This document shows positions 14,595 to 18,122 of a stretch of 18,122 bases of DNA, in pieces. Position 1 is the first letter of the stretch. The number at the start of each line of letters is the position of its first letter. Location: contig DDYM01000038.1 of assembly GCA_002347985.1 (NCBI GenBank), forward strand, positions 51,239 through 69,360. The letters run 5' to 3'. The notes beneath the pieces were generated by a model, which saw only the letters and a program-made list of their open reading frames with translations, was not told the origin of the DNA and made no database searches. The position numbers and the translations under genes were made by a program. Source of the stretch: Bacteroidetes bacterium UBA2234. Its GTDB lineage: Bacteria > Bacteroidota > Bacteroidia > NS11-12g > UBA955.

Positions 14595-16229
14595 ATGAGT
14601 AAGCAGGACCTCCAATTCAACAAAAACGAAGATTTGAATAAACAAGAATGGGATTTGGTAAAATCTCGTTTGGAGAAAATCTATAAAGGGGGCGGGGAAA
14701 AGGCAGCGGCAAAGCAAAAAGAAAAGGGAAAGATGCTATGCAGAGAGCGTGTAGATTACTTGCGTGATGAAAACTCGGAATGGATAGAAATTGGCGCCTT
14801 TGCCGGTTATGATATGTATCAAGAGCACGGCGGTTGTGCGGGTGGTGGTGTGGTTACCGGAATTGGATATGTGAGCGGACGTCAATGTGTGATTGTGGCA
14901 AACGATGCCACAGTGAAAGCAGGTGCCTGGTTTCCAATCACAGGAAAAAAGAACCTACGTGCCCAAGAAATTGCCATGGAAAATCGCTTGCCCATCATTT
15001 ACTTGGTGGACAGTGCAGGGGTTTACTTGCCAATGCAGGATGAGATTTTTGCCGACAAAGAGCATTTCGGTAGGATGTTCCGTAACAATGCCAACATGAG
15101 TGCGATGGGAATCACCCAAATTGCCGCGGTGATGGGTAGTTGTGTGGCGGGTGGTGCCTATTTGCCGATCATGAGCGATGAAGCCCTAATTGTGGAAGGC
15201 AACGGCAGTATATTTTTGGCTGGTAGTTACTTGGTAAAAGCGGCGATTGGTGAAGATGTTGACAATGAAACTTTGGGTGGGGCGACAACCCAATCCGAGA
15301 TTTCAGGGGTAATAGATGATAAATTTCCCGACGATAAATCTTGTTTGGATCGCATCAAATACATCATGGACAAGCTGGGAAAATTCGAAGAGGCAGGATT
15401 TGACCGCGTGAAGCCGGTATTACCCAAAAAAGATATGTCGGATATTTGGGGTATTTTGCCCAACGAGCGAAACAAACCTTATGATAGTGCCGACTTGATT
15501 TCTCGAATGGTCGACGATGGTGTTTTTGAGCAATACAAAGAGGGCTATGGCAAGTCGATTTTGTGTGGTTATGCGCGAATCGATGGCTGGGCTGTTGGCA
15601 TCGTAGCGAACAACAGAGAAATTGTAAAGAGCAAAAAGGGTGAAATGCAGTTTGGCGGGGTGATTTACTCAGACAGTGCGGATAAGGCGGCGCGTTTCAT
15701 CATGAATTGCAATCAGAAGAAAATTCCTTTGGTATTCTTGCAGGATGTGACTGGGTTTATGGTGGGAAGCAGAAGTGAACAGGGGGGGATTATCAAAGAT
15801 GGCGCAAAAATGGTGATGGCGATGAGCAACAGTACTGTACCCAAATTTACAGTGATTATGGGCAACAGCTATGGCGCGGGCAATTATGCGATGTGTGGCA
15901 AGGCGTATGATCCTCGATTGATTGTGGCGTGGCCGGGAGCGAAGATTGCGGTGATGGGCGGAGAGCAGGCGGCGAAGACTTTGCTGCAAATAGAAAAGGC
16001 GAGTTTGAAGGCCAAAGGTGAAATCATCGATCCGGAAGTGGAGAAGCAGTTGTTGGCGAAAATCACCGACCGATACAATGCGCAGACAACGCCATATTAT
16101 GCTGCAGCCCGTTTGTGGGTCGATGCGATTATATCGCCAATGGATACCCGTAAATGGATTTCAATGGGCATTGAAGCGGCCAATCACGCACCGGTGAAGC
16201 CTTTTAACCCTGGGATTTTGCAGACCTAA
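14595..16229 (+). CDS. Acyl-CoA carboxylase carboxyltransferase (beta) subunit, MccB-like
   Basis: Transfers the carboxyl group from carboxybiotin to an acyl-CoA. It is 544 aa with two crotonase-type halves, as in the 510-545 aa biotin-dependent carboxyltransferases. The N half carries IVANDATVKAGAWFPIT, then MGSCVAGGAYLPIMSDEALIV (acyl-CoA oxyanion region). The C half carries GNSYGAGNYAMCGKAYDPR (biotin side) and AWPGAKIAVMGGEQAA. AGGAYLPIMSDE and YGAGNYAMCG resemble methylcrotonyl-/geranyl-CoA carboxylase beta more than propionyl-CoA carboxylase beta, but the substrate cannot be fixed from sequence. The biotin carboxylase/BCCP subunit is not adjacent, so the partner must be encoded elsewhere. 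Its last 26 bases overlap the convergent DUF1801 gene. Confidence 0.9.
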   Translation: MSKQDLQFNKNEDLNKQEWDLVKSRLEKIYKGGGEKAAAKQKEKGKMLCRERVDYLRDENSEWIEIGAFAGYDMYQEHGGCAGGGVVTGIGYVSGRQCVIVANDATVKAGAWFPITGKKNLRAQEIAMENRLPIIYLVDSAGVYLPMQDEIFADKEHFGRMFRNNANMSAMGITQIAAVMGSCVAGGAYLPIMSDEALIVEGNGSIFLAGSYLVKAAIGEDVDNETLGGATTQSEISGVIDDKFPDDKSCLDRIKYIMDKLGKFEEAGFDRVKPVLPKKDMSDIWGILPNERNKPYDSADLISRMVDDGVFEQYKEGYGKSILCGYARIDGWAVGIVANNREIVKSKKGEMQFGGVIYSDSADKAARFIMNCNQKKIPLVFLQDVTGFMVGSRSEQGGIIKDGAKMVMAMSNSTVPKFTVIMGNSYGAGNYAMCGKAYDPRLIVAWPGAKIAVMGGEQAAKTLLQIEKASLKAKGEIIDPEVEKQLLAKITDRYNAQTTPYYAAARLWVDAIISPMDTRKWISMGIEAANHAPVKPFNPGILQT

Positions 16230-16677
16230 ACTGCGTTTGATAGGTTTGTATCCAATCGTTGACCGTCATTTTTTTGGCCAGTTCCGCTAGGAGATTAAGC
16301 GGCACATCTTCGGCTTTTTTGAATCTCACACAACCTTTTCCCATGTCGATTTTTTTGACGCTGTGTTTGGGCCATTCACTTTGAAACCAATCAAGTAGCG
16401 CAGTGCTGCCATAAAGACCCATGTGGTGCAGGGCGATGTGCGCCTTGGTGGAGCCGATGTTGATGAAGGGCAGTGGCAATTTGGGGTTGCAATGGTATCC
16501 ATCGGGGAAAATGCTGTGCGGCACTACAAAGCCAATCATGCCGTAACTCATTACTTGCTGAAATCCTTCGGGCAGGTTTTCGGAGAGTGTGTTTGCGATG
16601 GCTTCTACGATTTTTTGTCGGTCCGCCGGCAACTGCGCGATATATTCTTCGGGGGTTTGGATGGAGGTTTTGGTCAT
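16204..16677 (-). CDS. DUF1801-domain protein
   Basis: A 157-aa cytosolic protein of the DUF1801 family (YdhG-like, PF08818), a small alpha/beta fold of unknown biochemical role. Typical features are TPEEYIAQLPADRQKIVEAI at the N-terminus, a YGMIGFVVP core and the KIDMGKGCVRFKKAEDVPL strand, ending with a helix (LLAELAKKM). No catalytic motif and no membrane segment are visible. The start ATG 16677 gives the full domain. It converges on the carboxylase gene with a 26-base overlap of the coding ends, so the two transcripts are antisense at their 3' ends. The lipoprotein gene lies 53 bp upstream on the same strand. Confidence 0.82.
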   Translation of the reverse strand: MTKTSIQTPEEYIAQLPADRQKIVEAIANTLSENLPEGFQQVMSYGMIGFVVPHSIFPDGYHCNPKLPLPFINIGSTKAHIALHHMGLYGSTALLDWFQSEWPKHSVKKIDMGKGCVRFKKAEDVPLNLLAELAKKMTVNDWIQTYQTQFRSAKSQG

Positions 16678-16730
16678 GGTTTGGATTTATTCTGGACTGT
16701 TATAACGTCTTCGTTGTTCGTTTTTTATCA

Positions 16731-17390
16731 TCATAGTTGTCTACCGTAACATGTGCTTTCTTTAAAGTCAAACCCCTGCAAGTATGAGATTTTCCATCTG
16801 TCATTTTCTTTTACAACTCTAAATTTATATTCAAAGTCTTTCCAACTAGGTTCTGTAATTAATTCAGGTTTTCCCCATTTCCAAATTAGTTCCCCTTTGT
16901 CAATTTTTAGTAACTTAATTTCTACAAAATCAAATGGGTTTGGATGATCGTAAGGAATGTCTTGACTTAATGTCCAAGGGTTAACACCACTTGAAAAATT
17001 AAATGTCGGCAAGTCACCTACTAACCACTGTTCGTTGTTGCCATTTCTAAGTCCTTTGTCAAGATTCAAAATTATTTGGTTGTAGTTTTCTATAAACTCT
17101 GTAGCAAAAAAGTTTGTCTTTTGAAGTTTGTCAAGATTTTGTTTGTGCTTGTCAAGGTCAAAACCAATGTAAAGACTGTCTCTGCTGTCTGCAAGAACAG
17201 GAAGTAAGTCAATTGATTTTTTGTTGTCCGCCCAATTAAGAACTTGTCTGATAAGATTTTGAATTTGCTCTATGTCGTTTGCTGAAGTTGTTGCTTTTTC
17301 TTCTGTAACTGAAGTCCTTTTATTGTCGGCTTGGTTGCAGCCGAAAAGCAAAAGTCCGAATATTAAAGTTGTTAGTTTAATGTGTTTCAT
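16731..17390 (-). CDS. Putative lipoprotein of unknown function
   Basis: A 219-aa protein I do not recognise. The N-terminus MKHIKLTTLIFGLLLFGCNQ is a lipoprotein signal with lipobox LLFGC (Cys18), so the mature protein should be anchored to a membrane facing the periplasm. A charged Lys/Thr/Glu linker follows, then a predicted globular domain rich in aromatic residues: DSLYIGFDLDKHKQNLDKL near 70-90, WKDFEYKFRVVKENDRWKISYLQGFDF near 180-208. The last stretch resembles the final strands of an NTF2/SnoaL-like fold, where a response term is followed by DRWKI; that is only a suggestion. Codon choice is clearly more AT-rich than in the genes to the left, hinting at recent acquisition. Confidence 0.75.
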   Translation of the reverse strand: MKHIKLTTLIFGLLLFGCNQADNKRTSVTEEKATTSANDIEQIQNLIRQVLNWADNKKSIDLLPVLADSRDSLYIGFDLDKHKQNLDKLQKTNFFATEFIENYNQIILNLDKGLRNGNNEQWLVGDLPTFNFSSGVNPWTLSQDIPYDHPNPFDFVEIKLLKIDKGELIWKWGKPELITEPSWKDFEYKFRVVKENDRWKISYLQGFDFKESTCYGRQL

Positions 17391-17411
17391 TTCTTATCTA
17401 TGACGTTAGTT

Positions 17412-17445
17412 CAAAAATAGTCAATACTGTTTTTGGTCTGGGCAA
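17412..17445 (-). promoter_or_regulatory. Candidate promoter of the lipoprotein gene
   Basis: Minus strand: TATTTTTG at 17412-17419, an exact TAnnTTTG, with TTG (17443-17445) 23 bp upstream, slightly wide. It would give a leader of about 15 bases. Confidence 0.4.
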
Positions 17446-17455
17446 AGAAGCGGTT

Positions 17456-17481
17456 AACGGGTAAATAATATTTCGCCCGTT
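17456..17481. repeat. Imperfect hairpin upstream of the lipoprotein gene
   Basis: AACGGG (17456-17461) pairs with CCCGTT (17476-17481), and inside it AAAT pairs with ATTT around an AAT loop, leaving one unpaired base on one side and two on the other. There is no T run, so a terminator role is doubtful. The rest of 17391-17638 shows no gene. Confidence 0.35.
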
Positions 17482-17638
17482 GTCGCAAAACACTTGTCAG
17501 TAGCTGTTTAGTTCGGGTATGATTTAACAAGTTTCTCTGAGGCATTGTCTTTATAGGTTCATTTTTATTGCTATAATTTCACATGTAAGAAATAAATGAC
17601 TAATGCTATTTTTAACAAAAGACAACTGGGTATTGTTA

Positions 17639-17881
17639 TCAATCTATTATTTTATTTTTATTAACAAGAAGTAATATTGGTAATATGATACTAATAATAA
17701 AAAGTCCAAAGGATATATTCATTTGAATACACAAATTTTGTCCATTAGCTAATGAAATACAATCATCAGGTGAAATTAACTCATGTTTTTTACTGACAGA
17801 TATGTTTAATATTGCAAAAGCAAAAAATGGAATTCAAATTATTGAAATAATAACTGTAATGTAAAAGAGTATTTTATTCAT
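17639..17881 (-). pseudogene. Small two-helix membrane protein gene interrupted by one in-frame TGA
   Basis: Eighty codons read continuously on the minus strand from ATG 17881 to TGA 17639, except for one TGA at codon 16 (17834-17836). Around it the reading is ITVIISII-stop-IPFFAFAILNIS, the middle of a hydrophobic helix where Trp (TGG) would fit well, so a single G-to-A change explains the break. The rest is LISPDDCISLANGQNLCIQ, a polar loop with two Cys nine residues apart, then a second helix, FGLFIISIILPILLLV, and a lysine-rich end. GAGGA lies a few bases before the ATG. The plan (helix, short loop, helix) suggests a small integral membrane protein of unknown function. Recent pseudogene, sequencing error or read-through are all possible; a wider code change is ruled out by normal TGA stops elsewhere in the window. 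Confidence 0.6.
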
Positions 17882-17934
17882 TTTATCCTCGTCTTCATAT
17901 AAAACATATCATTGCTTGGGGCAATTGAAATTGA

Positions 17935-18122
17935 TTAAAATCCAATTACGTTTAGATCTTTTGTAGCGGGCGTTGGCGTAAGCAAGAACTCAACATTGTC
18001 ATGGAATTGCTTCTGCCAAGTGGATTCCTGATGGCCGAGCCCTTGGTCGACTTGGGTATTCCAATTGGCAGGGAGACTGTTTTTGATTGCATCCACCGTT
18101 GAATGTCGATACCCAGACTTTG
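17935..18122 (-). CDS. C-terminal end of a probable alpha/beta hydrolase (cut by window edge)
   Basis: The minus-strand frame is open from the right edge to TAA 17935-17937, giving the last 61 residues of a protein. It begins KSGYRHSTVDAIKNSLP and contains VDQGLGHQESTWQKQFHDNVEFLLTP. A Gly-x-Gly-His followed by Trp and an amphipathic helix ending in EFLL is the usual way the catalytic histidine appears in esterase-type alpha/beta hydrolases (enterochelin-esterase or putative-esterase group). That class call is an inference from one motif, since the nucleophile region is outside the window. Its codon use is like the left-hand genes, less AT-rich than the small gene 53 bp downstream. Confidence 0.55.
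   Translation of the reverse strand, partial: KSGYRHSTVDAIKNSLPANWNTQVDQGLGHQESTWQKQFHDNVEFLLTPTPATKDLNVIGF

Noticed and set aside
17834..17836. TGA read as Trp through a changed genetic code
   Set aside because: iscS, surA-like and moxR end in TGA and conserved Trp residues elsewhere use TGG, so only this one codon is affected.
17456..17990. Possible integron attC-like sites (AACGGG...CCCGTT hairpin at 17456; GCGGGCGTTGG at about 17966)
   Set aside because: The hairpin is much shorter than attC sites and lacks the R and L boxes. The second stretch is coding sequence of the hydrolase C-terminus (LTPTPATK). No integrase is in view.

Overview
The window looks like chromosomal DNA of a member of the Bacteroidota. 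Three things point there: the order of housekeeping genes, protein signatures such as the Obg and LeuRS variants, and repeated upstream boxes matching the TAnnTTTG -7 element of that phylum. Shine-Dalgarno sequences are nearly absent. The standard genetic code applies: TGA ends iscS, surA-like and moxR, and Trp is TGG. I cannot name the genus.

Layout. (1) 1-1942, plus strand: an ISC iron-sulfur operon with iscS (5' end cut by the window edge), iscU, iscA and a small YbcJ-type S4 RNA-binding protein coupled to iscA by a TAATG overlap. (2) 1954-4527, minus: leucyl-tRNA synthetase, divergent from (3) 4586-10138, plus: the GTPase Obg, two exported parvulin-type prolyl isomerases and a MoxR AAA+ ATPase; the last three are tightly packed. 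(4) 10215-12608, minus: a compact lptB - lplA - nth unit (LPS-transport ATPase, lipoate ligase, endonuclease III). (5) 12609-12841: a small SRP RNA gene with its own promoter and terminator, next to a perfect 16-bp hairpin. (6) 12842-14404, minus: an RhlE-like RNA helicase with a DECD box and a glycine/RGG tail. (7) 14595-16229, plus: a biotin-dependent acyl-CoA carboxylase carboxyltransferase subunit. (8) 16204-18122, minus: an AT-richer accessory tail with a DUF1801 protein, a lipoprotein of unknown function, a small two-helix membrane gene interrupted by one in-frame TGA, and the C-terminal end of a probable alpha/beta hydrolase running off the right edge.

Most of the window is core metabolism and envelope biogenesis: Fe-S assembly (a client, the [4Fe-4S] glycosylase Nth, lies nearby), translation and ribosome assembly (LeuRS, Obg, helicase), membrane targeting (SRP RNA), periplasmic folding (two PPIases) and LPS export (LptB). 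I found no convincing undescribed multi-gene system. The best leads are the interrupted small membrane gene (17639-17881), the hairpin between the divergent lptB and SRP RNA promoters, strong palindromes inside the lplA active-site coding region, promoter boxes so close to ATG that some mRNAs may be leaderless, and small departures in LeuRS, Nth and the helicase.
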